A DNA stretch of 64,000 nucleotides from positions 434,001 to 498,000 of the forward strand of contig JAEMBT020000001.1 of NCBI GenBank assembly GCA_018873245.2. The letters are read 5' to 3'. Shown here in pieces: positions 27,847 to 40,565 of this stretch (its first letter is position 1; each line of letters opens with the position of its first letter). The DNA comes from Archegozetes longisetosus. Its lineage: Eukaryota > Arthropoda > Arachnida > Sarcoptiformes > Trhypochthoniidae. The notes under the pieces were generated by a model. That model saw only the letters and a program-made list of their open reading frames with translations, did not search any database and was not told where the DNA came from. The position numbers and the translations under genes were made by a program.

Positions 27847-30800
27847 ATGACTGTTCGTTCAACGAATCGTCTATTCTTAAATGCAAATCAAATGATTCTG
27901 GCACTTATTGTCTTAAGTTTTTCTCTCTCAAAATTGAACTCTGCCATCCCCGCCAAATGCGATGGCAATAATCCAAATATTAATTTAAACGTCATCGATA
28001 ATACAAACTCTAATGATTATAAAGACAAAAGTTTTATTATCAACCATCCCGTCTTTGATTTGATGAAAGTGTTGGGAGAAAGTAATATAAAAAAGGTAAG
28101 TTATGTCTTGTATTTGTAGCAACAAGTTATATATAATATGCAAAATTGAGTAATCAAAATTTTGACCTAAATACCCAACCAGTCTATCAGAAAGTTTTTA
28201 GTAAATCAAAAGCTAAAACAGCTCAGAATTGATTTAACATAAATAAGGAAGCTTTCCTTTGAAAGAAAGTACTTTTATCGATAAATTTAAAAAGTTATAA
28301 AAATATTTATGAATACTTGATATTTGAAATACTGATGAAGTCGTAACGAACGGTTGATTGCGATAAACAAGCTCTCTTCTGTTGAATAGATTTACAATGA
28401 TATCAAATCTGGGATCGAAGAAAAAGTTACATGCGATGCCTGCAAACTGGCATTAAGTTTGGCAAAGATTTCAGTATTTTCTCGAGGAGAATTAAATTAC
28501 TTACTAGCAGAGACATGTTCTACGTTCGGAATCGAAGACAAACGTGTTTGTCAGGGATTATCTAATTTGTATACTGATCAACTCTTCTATATACTAAAGC
28601 ACACCAACTTGACTAACGATGAAGTGTGTGGAATATTAATTGGACCCAAATGTATGGCAAATCCATGTGTAAAAAATACCAATTGGACAATAGAATTACC
28701 GCAAGTGAAAACTAAATCTTCAGGAAACGATCAGATTATTTCAGGTCAACAGAATGTTCAAGTAACAAAAGACGAACAAAAGATCTTTATTAACAATAAC
28801 AGAAAAGAGATCAGAAGACGAGCAGGAAAGGAGACTCTCCGTATTCTTCATTTATCTGATTTACATATTGATCCATACTATGAATACGGGGCCAGCGCTG
28901 ACTGCGGAGAACCTCTTTGTTGTAGATCAACGAGTGCAAAAAGTCGCTCTAAAGAAAGAGCTGGATATTGGGGCGATTATATGGGATGTGACTCACCAAA
29001 GTATACAATCGAACAATTAATGTCTTACATTAACACTACATTAGGCGATGAATATCAATATCTTATATGGACGGGAGATATATCGGCACACGACGTATGG
29101 AACACCACTAAAGATACTATTATTAACGGTTCGTTAACTCTGACTTCACTAATCAATAACTATATTTCTAATGGAAAAATGGTCTTTCCTGTAATTGGAA
29201 ACCACGAAGGATTACCTGTTAATCAGTAAGATTTATGTGGCCATATGCCATATACCAACTCATATATCAAACAAAATTTAGCTTTTATTACAATAGGGTC
29301 ACAATTAAGTTAATTAAAACTATGGCACTCATGTCCCTATCATTACTAATCAATTAAAATCAGTGTTGCGATCAACGAGCATTATATCAATTCTAGCTAT
29401 CAACTCATTAATCAATCACTCGCATTTTTGTTAACCTTTTTAATGCAAATATTAATCATTATTAATAGGTTTGTCATCAAATTTTTTTCAGACCTTCATT
29501 TATGATGATATGGTCAAACCAATCACTTCACGACCATTTGCGACCAATTTTAGTATTGTTATTAAGCTGATCCTTCTTTCCAAACGATTCCATACAGATT
29601 TCAAATGTTAACAGTGTGCACAAAGTAGAAGTCATTTGATTAACGTGACACAAATTTAATATTTCATAATTATCGAAACGTTTTGCACAAGTCTTAACAA
29701 AAGCCACTAAAGTTTATATGACTTATAGTTTGGTAGAGACAATTATGAATAAGAGAAAGTATGGTATAAAGTGGCCGAGGACTTAAGTTAGATAGAAATT
29801 CAAGACTTGATGCATGAGTGTTGGCAGTCTTTTAAGTTTAATTAAAGCTAATTTGAGGAATTGAGCCGACTTACAAACCATTCATTAATTAATAATGAAT
29901 ACAAACTATAAAATTGATGAGTTAGTGATAAATATTATAAATTGACATCTAATTAAAAGTCGACACCGATATGTTTAGCTTGAGGGTCTACTTTGAAGAC
30001 AAAATAAATATTATTTTACTTGACAAATTAGTATAAATTATCTATGAATTGCTTTTTCTACTGTTAGAGTCACTTCAATTACATTCCAGTCTGACATATG
30101 ATTAAATTTAGTGAAATATCTTCGAAACAGATTCGCTCCACCAGAAATCACAGGCAATTTATCAACTGCTTGGCTCTATTCCGCGCTATTTAGTCAATGG
30201 TCTAATTGGATACCAGCAGAAAGTGCTGATACTTTCAAGCGTTTTGGTTATTACTCGAACAATGTATCACCAAATTTAAAAGTTATAGTTCTTAACACGA
30301 ATTATTGCGCTCGTCTTAACTTTTGGCTTCTCTACAAACCTACTGATCCGGGAAATCAGTTGGAATGGTTAGCAAACGAGCTATCATTAGCAGAACAATC
30401 TGGACAATCAGTTCATATAGTTGGTCACATTCCTCCAGATAATAGTCAATGCACTCCACGATGGGTTCATAACTATTTGCGTATTATTCAAAGATTTAGC
30501 ACTATAATTAAAGGCCAGTATTTCGGTCACACGCACTTCGATGAAGTTAGAATTCTATTCTCAAGTGATAATAAGTCAGTACCGATTGGTGTCGCATATT
30601 TGAGTCCAAGCGTTACTACTTATGAAAAGGTTAATCCAGCCTTCAGATTGTACACCATTCACTACACGGTAAGCATTTATATGTGCAATTATTTCAGTCA
30701 ATTCTAAGAACTTTGAAGCGTTTGGGATCAATAAAAGTACTGTTGACCAAATGTTAAATGTTTAAAGCTAGAAAATTAATGCTTATTTTTATAGAGAAGA

Positions 30801-31770
30801 CGCATTTTACTCGTGAGGATAACTGATCTTTATTGTTAAGATTTCAAACTCTGCTCTCAACATAGTTTGATGAGCACAATTTTTATTACCCAAGTTTATA
30901 CTTCAAATTCTTGCTTCAATCTTGTAATACTTCAAACTTTGTACCAAGGATTCCCAAGTGGTGAGTTGCGACCCAAAAATGGGCCAACAAAACATTTTTA
31001 AGGTCCAACGTTTTGAAATACTATAAAATTATGGCTTTCAACTCAATCAGTTGTTGATTTAGTTTGTTAGAATTCGACTATTCAGCTAGAGAAGAAGTAC
31101 GAAAATTGTTTTTTTTAAGTCAAGAGGACGTTCTGAACTGGTAAAATACAGTAGATCAAACTCTGGTTATCATCTGCTAGCTTTATCAGAATTTGTTTAG
31201 AAAAGTATAAAATTGATTTTAATAGATTGAACTTCTCTCGACGATTTGACTAGAAAATTGATTAGTTTAGCCATCACGTTGAAACTGCATAATATTTAGG
31301 GATATAATCTTAGCAGAAAATAATTGGGTGGATCACTAAATTTTATTCTGGCTCCTATTGGGTCGCAAAGAAAAAAGTTTGAGAACCGCTGCCATACTTC
31401 TAAAATTATTAAATCAGTTCCAAGTTATGATTGAACTTTTTTTTATGGTTGTTTCTTTCATTAGGGAACTGTTTTGGATCACGAGAATTATTATATGAAT
31501 CTAACCGATGCTAACCGACAATATCAGTCACCGAAATGGATTCGAGAATATTCAGCAAAATTGTCGTACAACATGTCATCTTTTGTCCCGAGTGAATGGA
31601 ACTCAATCTACTCGAAGATGAAAAGTGATGATGATTTATTTGATGTTTATTATAACCATTACCATCGATATAGCGACGCTTTTAGTAAAGTATGTGACGG
31701 AGAGTGTAAGGATACCATACTTAACAGTATACCGATATATGATCCCATTTCGTGCAAATCTAACATTTAA
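27847..31770 (+). CDS. Acid sphingomyelinase (sphingomyelin phosphodiesterase)
   Basis: Four exons: 27847-28095, 28390-29225, 30131-30668 and 31465-31770, all with GT...AG junctions and matching phases, giving about 642 residues, close to the usual size. The enzyme hydrolyses sphingomyelin to ceramide and phosphocholine in lysosomes or outside the cell. A hydrophobic signal peptide starts at Met16 (MILALIVLSFSL); if translation begins there (27892) the signal is cleaner, so the exact start is uncertain. Next comes a saposin-B domain (VTCDACKLAL near residue 95, with further cysteines). The calcineurin-like phosphoesterase domain carries the full set of metal ligands: SDLHID (Asp/His about 240-242), WTGDISAHD (Asp about 313), GNHE (about 353-356), VGHIPP (His about 461) and GHTH (about 494-497). 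The C-terminal region begins LDHENYYMNLT and is typical of SMPD1. Intron 3 contains a hAT-like element. The convergent P450 gene lies 0.7 kb downstream. I cannot tell which arthropod SMPD paralogue this is. Confidence 0.93.
30945..31391. mobile_element. hAT-like MITE in sphingomyelinase intron 3
   Basis: The left end CAAGGATTCCCAAGTGG and the reverse complement of the right end, CAGCGGTTCTCAAACTT, are diverged terminal inverted repeats of the hAT CAG..TTCTCAA type. A shared subterminal TTGCGACCC/TTTGCGACCC lies just inside each end. The length is 447 bases, with no open frame. No clear 8-base target duplication can be read, so the exact ends could be off by a few bases. Confidence 0.6.
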
Positions 31771-31936
31771 TACAGTTGTTTATAAGACTCTATGCCTTTT
31801 CTCTCTATTTTTTGCTATAGCATAATCTAATGCAGCACTTTTTGCTATAAGATAGTCATTTACTTAACTATGTTATACTCGTTAACGAGTTTAATTTTAT
31901 TTCATTTTGGATTCCTTCATTAAAAGCAATACTCTT

Positions 31937-31942
31937 AATAAA
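31937..31942 (+). terminator. Candidate poly(A) signal, sphingomyelinase
   Basis: AATAAA 167 bases past the stop codon, the first canonical hexamer downstream on the plus strand. Confidence 0.5.
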
Positions 31943-32436
31943 TTGTAGATAACCAGTAATTTAGACTTTAGTGATGTACTCAAATTTGTCAAGTAATAAG
32001 CAACACAATAATATTTTCGGAAGCTCATGTCGTCTTAATATTCGTCTTAATATAAAACTTTTCAATTATAAAAATACGTTCCTTTGTCAAGAAGAAAAAC
32101 TTGTTATAAGAATAAGGTATTTTGTATGGATATAAATATGAATCGAAAATGTCATGTCTTTGTATTTGGAAAGAAAAAAATAACAATTAAGTAAATAAAA
32201 CATTTATATTCGAGATTATTATGGCTTCGGGAGTAGTCTCGTATAAATAGAATCCTAAACATTGCGAGTAATATACTACAGGCTAAAATATAAAAATAAT
32301 TCATTACTAAATATAAAACAAGTTTCACGAAAAAATTATTGGTTGATTCCATACAAAGGGATTACTAAGAGGAATCGCACAAAAACAAAAAAAATAAATA
32401 AGGAAAGCAACGAATATAATTACATAACTACAAATA

Positions 32437-32442
32437 TTTATT
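32437..32442 (-). terminator. Candidate poly(A) signal, P450 gene
   Basis: AATAAA on the minus strand begins 11 bases after the stop codon, implying a very short 3' UTR if used. Confidence 0.45.
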
Positions 32443-32452
32443 AGGTATTTGG

Positions 32453-34211
32453 TCATTTTCTTGGCTTAAGTTTCAACGAGATGGGATGCGCTGGAATCAG
32501 TATAAAAGCGTGCCTTAGATCAAGTTTTGGCGTAACTGCGCTCAATTGATAGTGTTTAATTAGTTTTGCAGTCGCTAAGTATAATTCCAATTCAGAGAAT
32601 CGCCTCCCGGCACACATTCTATTCCCATAACCAAACGGTAATAAAGAGAATGGGTGTATTTGTTTCTTTGCGTCACCGATCCATCGTTCTGGACGATAGA
32701 GATGAGGATCATCAAAGTATCGGCTTAACTGAGATGTGACCATCAAGTGAGAAAATACAATGGTCTAAACACAATTATGAAGATTGCAATCAAATTAAGT
32801 TAAATTTCTTAACTATAAAGAAAGATTAATACCCCAGCAGGAATATGATATCCCGATAATGTTATCGGTTGAGGTAGTATTCTCATAATTCCAGGAACAG
32901 GACAACTAAGCCTAAAACATTCCTTGACACAAGCTTTAAGGTAAGGCAGTTTTGTTAACATATGAGCAGTCAATTGATTGCTGTCTCCCATAACACTATT
33001 AACTTCATCGAACAATTTTTGCTGGACATCAATATTCTTTGCTAAATGATAAAATAGAAACGATAAAGTATTGGAAACGGTAAAAATTCCTCCAGCGATG
33101 AAATCAATAATAGTTATTTTGACGTCTTTTTCGCTCAATCCATCAGTTTTGATGAGTGTTTGCAGCACGCTATTGCTTTGACACTTTGGCTCATGCATTT
33201 GATTACCTATTGTGTTACTTTGTTTTATTTTATTAATCGCAATTTGAACATATTTTGATGCTATATTATAAATAGAACTCTCTGCTTCATCTAATTTCCT
33301 GTAAGAATTGGTTGGCAAAAGTTTCCAAACTGGTATCCCATAATATAATTCATTGTAACTTTCAAATAGACGCTTTGTAGCAGATATTAAAAGACTTCCA
33401 TCACTAGTAGGAGTATTAGTAGTTGACAAGCATTGCATTCTTGAATCTAAACACATCATACAAATTGATTCTAAGGCCAGCCTATAAGTCGCGTCTTGAA
33501 GATCAGTCAATATATCACTGTCTTTATCTCTAATCTGCCACAGATAGTTTATAAAATCGTCACAAATTTCATTTTGTGCAGGAATATGATTTTGAACAAC
33601 TTTTAATTTCATCAAAGCTGGAGCTAATAGTAGTCTTTGTTTATACCAGTCCTCACCGATCATATTGGCCAATCCCACGTTTGGATACTTGTCAGTGTTT
33701 TTCAGTCTATAGTGTCGCACGAATTCGTTTGGAGGTCTCATAGGATACTTTCCTTGGTTTCTGAACACAACCTCAAAGTCTGATGGATCAAAGATATGTA
33801 TTATTGGTTTCTTCCATTGATACTCTTCTTTAAGTATAGTCCCGTATAAGTTATATTTATCTTGATTAGCTTCGTGCAACTTAAATAAGTCGTATTTGCC
33901 AACTGTCAAACAAGTTATTCAAATGAGTGAAACTTATTTTTAAAAATCAAAATAAATCGTTTTTCTTTTTGTTTGTTTGGATTGGGCACAGAACTTATTG
34001 TAATAAATGACTTACTATATTTAAAATACTGCCAACCGGTGCCTATCAACGGAAGCGATGGTTTCGGCCCAGGAATGCTTTCGAACTTTTTAACGCCGAC
34101 ATTTTCAGATGAAATACTTGTGGACGCACTCAAAAACTGTTGTCTACCAATAATTAAATTACTGTTGAGTGATTTACATAAATTTATGTCCTTAATAAAA
34201 GTACTTCTCAT
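32453..34211 (-). CDS. Mitochondrial-clan cytochrome P450, CYP314A1 (Shade)-like
   Basis: Three exons: 34211-34016, 33902-32833 and 32764-32453, with phases 1 and 0 matching, encode 525 residues. The N-terminus is a basic, serine-rich probable mitochondrial presequence rather than a membrane anchor, followed by the hinge SIPGPKPSLPLIGTGW. P450 landmarks: helix K Glu-x-x-Arg (ECFR, about 393-396), the PERF-region match RPERW, and the heme loop PFGYGNRMCAG with the axial cysteine near 473. The block RPPNEFVRHYR with nearby KYPNVGLAN and WYKQR matches what I recall of CYP314A1, the ecdysone 20-hydroxylase that makes active 20-hydroxy-ecdysteroid. Helix I reads FIAGGIFTVSNT, lacking the usual acidic residue of the AGx(D/E)T motif. 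The family assignment to the mitochondrial clan is strong and the CYP314A1 call is likely but not proven. BRF1 lies upstream on the same strand, separated by an LRR-like fragment. Confidence 0.85.
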
Positions 34212-34286
34212 AACTAATTAAAAAATTGTCTTTAGGCAGAAATTGAGAGAAAAATAGAAAAAAAAGCGGAAACTTTAAGCCTAGTA

Positions 34287-34583
34287 TTAGTACAACAACA
34301 ATAACTGTTTTTGCATACCTAATATCTTAAACATTTGATATAAAACAGATTGGAAAGCTTTCGAGTATAGAAGCACTTTTACAGCATTGAAATGAATGAC
34401 GTCCAAAGAGCACATATTTGCCGGCAATTCAACTTTAGACAGATTGTTATCGCACATTTCCAGAAAGCCCAGCCAAGTAATAAGTGAGAAGCAGAACACA
34501 TTTAAAAACCCATCAGAGATATTGTTGAGTTCAAGGCTAGAAGAAACTTGAGGCCCAAAACCATAGGCAGACAGAGAGACAGT
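34287..34583 (-). pseudogene. Leucine-rich-repeat-like fragment
   Basis: An open stretch of 98 codons without an initiator contains two apparent LRR units: LGFLEMCDNNLSKVEL fits LxxLxLxxNxL and is followed by NMCSLDVIHFN. A further upstream phrase, SSSLELNNISDGF, has the same style. No splice partners or start were found, and it is wedged between two unrelated genes, so it is more likely a gene fragment or relic than a working gene. It could also be an orphan exon of an LRR gene that I cannot trace. Confidence 0.35.
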
Positions 34584-35012
34584 TCAAGTTCAAGTTTCAT
34601 CATATTTGCACTTACTGTAGTTGTAAGTTATAACTTCTATTCACATATTGAGTTGAGCCAAAATTACTGGTATTTATTTCGTATTAATTGACAAAATTCT
34701 AGGAACAATAATCATATTGAGATTAGTGTACCATCTTTTATACGATATGCAATTTAATTGTCATATAAAATTGATTACAACCAAACATTACGTTATATAA
34801 TCTCATAACCAATAGTTTCAATTAAATTTAATACACAGCTTGCAAAAAATCATCAAAACCGATCAATCATTAATATAATACTAAACTCAGTTAGCATAAA
34901 CGGAGTATTTCATTAAATTAATGTGAAAAATACTAGAAAATGTTTTTGTTTTCGATTTAAATTAACAGTAATTATATAATAAAAAATTTACAGATTTAAC
35001 TAAACTGATTAA
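34584..35012. other. Intergenic sequence downstream of BRF1
   Basis: AT-rich, presumably including the BRF1 3' UTR. No AATAAA is visible on the minus strand close to the BRF1 stop. Nothing else was recognised. Confidence 0.5.
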
Positions 35013-37435
35013 TCATTCATAATCTTCATCATAATCATCATAATTGTTGTCCATATAATTATCGCCTGATTGTAATCCTAGCAATTCTTGAATACTTAAT
35101 TCTTTTCGCTTTTGGTCTTCATTATCGTTATAGTCATCGTCGTCTTCTTCGTAGTCATCATTTAAATCATCAGTTTCTTCAAACTTTGGTTTTGAAGCAG
35201 TTGAAGGCTTGTCGACTAAATGATTGGAAGAGTCAGTACTGACTTCAGGTTCGGCTATCACTTCTTTACTTGCTGTTGATTCGTTATCAGAAGACTTCAT
35301 TTTCAATTTAGTGAAAAGCGGAGCCTTTAAATTGATAAGTGAAGTATTGGCAGAATTTTTCAAAGTCGTCAGTCTTTTAAGAGGAGAGTTGAATTTCAGT
35401 TCTTGAGATTCGACATTTCGATCTTCTTTGACGGTAATATCTGGAGTTTTAACTGAAGCTTTTTCACCAAAAGATGGATTCAAATTTTTCAGAACATCGT
35501 AATTGATTTTGTTTGATATCTTCTTTTCCTGTAACATCTTCTCAATGGCTTCACTTGCACTGTTCGCCTGAATTTGCGTCTTTTTCCTGGTTTTTCTCTT
35601 TTTCTTAGGTGGCATTTCACCTGACGCTTCTTTACGCTTTCTTTCCTCTTCTTCTTGAGCTTTCATTTCCTCTTTTTGTTTCATTTCTGCCAAATATTCT
35701 GCGTGGACTCGAGTCCACACGTTAGTTTTGGCATCGATTTCATCTACATTTAAAAGATATCCATCTAATTCTTCATCATCAATACCCGTTAGGTCTAATT
35801 CATTGCTTTCGTTGGCCTCCTCAGCATCCGTTGCATCACATTTATTGTCATTATGTTCGATGACATCAGTTATCCCCAGACTCGCTGCTGTCGGTCTCAA
35901 AGCCTTCAAACTTTCGATATAGTTATCATAATTATCTTCACCACTGATCACTTCTTCGATTGTCTGTACAGTATCAGCAACAATAAACTGCTCAACAGCT
36001 GAATCTTCACTGTTAGGTGGCAACGAAGAGTCCATTTTTAAATATTTCGAATAAGGATTTCTCATCTTTTTCCGACTTTTTTCTAAATCTTTTTCAATCA
36101 ATTTCTGCAAATGTGTTATTTTGGCTTGAATTTCTTCTAACTGTTGTTCATTCTCTAATTGTGATAACTTTTGCTTTCGCTTAGCTGCTTTATAACACGG
36201 CGGGTCTTCTTCTCCCTCCAAATCAATGGTCATGAACTCATCGAGTGTTAAATTACTGGTTGGCGTTTCGCTGAATTCACACAAACGTTTTCTAATAGTA
36301 GTTTCGCAAACTTTAACAATTTTAATAATATCCTTAATAGAACAGTGAACTTCATTAAGTCTCGCAGCCACGAGAATGGCTGCACCGCATAGGCCGGAGG
36401 GTCTTCGTCCGTAGTGCATCCAATCTCTCTTCATCCGTTGAACCAAACGATTCGCGGTCGATATTATGTTATTCCTCGATTTTTCGACTTCATTATTATT
36501 CTTTTCACCTGAAAACATGATTCAATTTAACAGTTGTGAAAACATTACATTAACACCTAATAAAACCCAAAAAATACCTAAATTTAAATGCTGCGCAAAT
36601 CGTATTATGTAAAGACTTGGATCTATTGCTGGAATAGTTATACAGAGAGCTGCAGTGAGTTTAAGATAAGTTCGACCCAATTCATAGACATTGACTTGCG
36701 AGACATCACTTAAATCTAATAACATATGTGGTGTTCCTTCACTTCTACACGTTATATAAATACATGCGGCAATAACATGAATATGTTTTCTTCCGTGAGT
36801 CAATCGGCGGTTCAGTGCCATCTTATAGAAATTAAAAGCCATATCAATGAAATGTTCATTAAGTCTCAACTGATCGCAAACTGTTTTGATTCTTCGTTTG
36901 GCATTCAATAGAGTCACTTGTCTTGACTCGCGTCCAGCCCCCAGAATTCCTCCAATACTATAATAAAAGATTTTCAGAAACTTTTCAAAAATAAAGTATG
37001 GTCTGAGTGAATTTGTTCAGATCGTTTAATTGCATTCATTCTCCAAATACCCTTTGTTCACAAATTATGGTTCTTTTAATTCATATTATTCTCAGTTCAT
37101 AGCAATTCAATTAAATAGTAAGCAAAATATTACTGATTTTTAATAATTGCGAATCGTTTGGCTCGACGTCGTATCTAACAGTGATAACAATAGACAAGAA
37201 ACGAAGAGATAATAGATTCAGACCTAAACGACTTGAATCCTGATTCAGCGTCATGTCTTTGACCGATGATGTGCGAGGCTCCATGAGTCCCTTCTTGGAA
37301 GAGCACTTCAGAAACGATGCAATTCTGATCGATTACATTTCCGCATTTGGTGCAATACGTGTCACCGCGACTACTGTCGAACTCTATGTCATTTGAGCCA
37401 CAATTACCACAAGTGACCGACGAAGACATTATCAC
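35013..37435 (-). CDS. BRF1: Transcription factor IIIB subunit BRF1
   Basis: Three exons: 37435-37224 (phase 2 end), 36957-36578 and 36508-35013, together about 695 residues. BRF1 is the TFIIB-related subunit that, with TBP and BDP1, recruits RNA polymerase III to tRNA and 5S genes in the nucleus. The N-terminal zinc ribbon has four cysteines in CGNCG...CTKCG (Cys9, 12, 28 and 31 from the first Met; a second in-frame Met two codons later is an equally good start). Two cyclin-like repeats follow; [20 protein letters not shown] and [15 protein letters not shown] are near-universal BRF1/TFIIB signatures. Exon 2 joins exon 3 at [13 protein letters not shown], matching the animal family's LEFGEKNHEV. 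The C-terminal half holds the charged Brf1 homology region ([12 protein letters not shown]), a basic stretch [12 protein letters not shown] and a very acidic Asp/Glu/Tyr-rich tail. Identification is secure. Confidence 0.96.
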
Positions 37436-40090
37436 CTCATTTCATTCAAATATAATTTCTGTTTCAAATAGTTTTAATCATAGAAATTAAATTATTTTAT
37501 AAAATAAAACTCAATTATTGTTATGGTTTTCGATGACTTGTTCATTGAATTATTGAAAATATCTTATTTAGACATTAACTTAGAGAATGTCATCAAGTAA
37601 ATATTAATCTTATATCTCAATTGATCACAAATAAGTTTATGATCTTTACAATGGATTTATGTGAAGCGAATCACAAACGTATTTATAAATGAGCACACGT
37701 TTAAGGCAGGAGTCAATCAAAATAAAAATAAATATCAACTAAAAACTTACATAAAATACAATTATGTTTACCAAAAATGATTCATATATAAATATTATTA
37801 ATCAATTTAATAATTAATTTATATTTTAATAAAATACATTTAATTAAATTTAAAGTCAAGTGTTTTCATTTGAACGTGATTTAACAGGAAATGTGGACCA
37901 ACAATAATTAAAATCTGATCATTCAATAGTCAATACATGCAATCGTTCATACAAACTAACTTAACTGAGTCAAGAAAATTCATTGCTTTTCAAAGTGTAT
38001 TTCTTGCTACTCAAAGTGCAGTATCATGTCATAAAAAGGCCAAACTTTCAAAACCAATATACGTTTGCCTAAAAATCCGATTATTAGGTGAAAAATTAAA
38101 TCTTTCTTATTGATGTTTAATTAGAATATAAAATAAGTACATATAAGACTATCTCTAAGCAGGTATAAGACAGAATTAAATATAAACCAAATCCATAGCA
38201 ATCTGAACCTGGCATCACCTGCAAGTAGTTTGTGTTCCTCAAATATCAGTTGGATTAGTTGCAAAAGTTTTTAATACATTCAACAGAGATATTCGTAGTG
38301 TTGTATTGCTTTGATCATTTAAAGACCTTCGATAGAGGCATTACAAGTATACAATATTTATATTTTCATTAGAACATATTTTAGTCAAACATATGCTTGA
38401 TATCATATTGAAGATTCTAATATTTTAAATTAGTTTTGCTTCGACTGATTCCGCACAAAAAATCGATTTGCTTGCGTCAAATCACATCTGAAAAAACTTG
38501 AAATATTTGAAATGCCAATATTTGATTTGAAGGTGGTATAGTATTTACTGTCTATTTGGTTAACTTATAATTTGATTATGTGTTAAGATTCTTCGCTTTT
38601 AACTCATTCAGAAATACCATTCGTTACGTTATTACTTTTGAAAAACTTGAATTGATTTCAGTTTTACTTCACTGCCTTTGATTGCAAGAGGCTATCAAAT
38701 TAAAGTTGACTTGCCTTAAAAATCAGTGCCCACAGTATGTCCTCTGTTTTAATCAAGTTAGTAATTGTTTCTCTTACTTAAAACCAAACTGTGTGCACGC
38801 AAACCTATTTTCAAGAAAAACACTACGAACTAAACTTAAAATTGTGGTTTAGAATTTGCGATTACTTTCTCAGTCTATTGAGCATACAGTAGAGTACTTG
38901 CATCACTAGTAGCTGTTGTCATAAAAGCATGTATGCCTAAAAAGTGCAATTTTTGTTATTCTATACAGGTGTCAACTTATAACAACAAACTTCAATTTTA
39001 TAATGTTCATCAAATTCCAACATTTTTTAAATCAATGCCTAGATAGATATGATTCAAATAATTAATTTTTATAAATCTAATGTTCAAATACTATATAAGA
39101 TCTGATATTTATAAATCAAGTTTGAAATTTACTTGTTGACCAAGTGAAAATTTTGAAGCTGAATATTCTTTTATTGTTACTTAAATAAGTTTTAATAACT
39201 CGAACAAATGGTATTTCTCTGACGACAATCAAATAATAAAAAGCTTAACTTAGAAAACAGAAAAGTTCCACGTATTTAAGTTACATCTCTAACTCTTGAG
39301 TAAGTTTTTGCTAACTTTATTAATTGAATAAAAATAATCTTTATAGCAATTTTCAAGTTCTTTAGCAAAAATATTTTCAAAATGACTCACAAAATTCTTA
39401 TTTTTAAAAATATGTACGAAACAAATAGTGTCTCAACTATGAAACAATTACACGTAAACTTATTTTTGTTTAATAAGTAATAATTGACTCACAAGCATAT
39501 TATCGATAGAAGAGAATCAAACTTATTTTTCGTGAACAACAAATATCTTTAGACAGTAAGTTATCGATTAGAGTTACTAGTAGGAACTAAAAGATTAACA
39601 AAAAGGCTGTAATTCAATCTGGTTCGTAAGTTCTACGAATTTGTTTATTTTTATTACTAGTATTTTTTAGTAAACATATCTTAAGCGTGAGTCAAAATAG
39701 GTGCAAGTCAATTCTGCTAATGATCGAGTTTCAAAAATAATAACTTGTTGTTTAACAGGAAAACCATGCTTGTTTTTCTTATCAAATTGTGATTCAAATT
39801 ATCGAAAGCAAACATTTAATACACTCTATAAAATTAATGAGCTTTGAATTGATTGAACGCTAATCGAACTCATCCTTGCCTTAAAAACTAATTAACTTTC
39901 ACAACAAGATTTCAATCTTGCTGCATATCAATCAATATAAATGAGATTCTACTTTCTCAAAAGCAGCGATAATTTCAGTAATATTTATATATCATATATG
40001 TAATAATGTTCATAATGTTTTTGCTGACACACTTTTCCAAAACTCAGACCATTGATAACTTTCTTTGGAAGGAATTATGATTTTAGACAT

Positions 40091-40565
40091 AAACAATTGA
40101 ACGCGAGAAATGAAGAAAAGCCTTAACATAATGACCTAACAATATGTATAAATAGCCCTAAAATTGAATTAATCATAATTGAAAGTATTGGAATCTCATA
40201 ATGAAAAGTAAAATTTTATTTTAACTCAATGTTTTCGAACTTATTAGAATAAAAAAGTCTTTTACTTATGACTAAATAGCAAATTATGCTTTTTTCATAA
40301 TTCGTTTTTATTGAAACTTATGTTTAAATTGATTTTACAAAGTTGGGTAGCATAATCATATGAATTCGAAGTTTGAATGTTTTGTTATATTTTTCACTCG
40401 TCAGTCTAATAATGCCTTATCCTATATCGAAGTTTAAGAGTTGAAAAGAGGAACCTTTCAACTTGTCAATTAATAAGTTGTTGTATGCATAAACAGTAAA
40501 AATTGTTTTATTATATGTGCCCTTCATTACTAAGGCTTATCTTCATTTCTCGCGTTCAATTGTTT
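40091..40565. repeat. Inverted-repeat element, candidate MITE
   Basis: The 35-base arms 40091-40125 and 40531-40565 are reverse complements with a single mismatch and share the core CAATTGAACGCGAGAAATG. Homology decays inward. The phrase accattgata occurs in direct orientation outside both arms (40048-40057 and 40624-40633), but at unequal distances, so it is not a convincing target duplication. Confidence 0.6.

Larger units (their letters stand above)
31771..32452. other. Convergent 3' intergenic region
   Basis: This lies between the stop codons of the sphingomyelinase (+) and the P450 (-). It contains a candidate polyadenylation signal for each gene and nothing else I can recognise. Confidence 0.6.
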
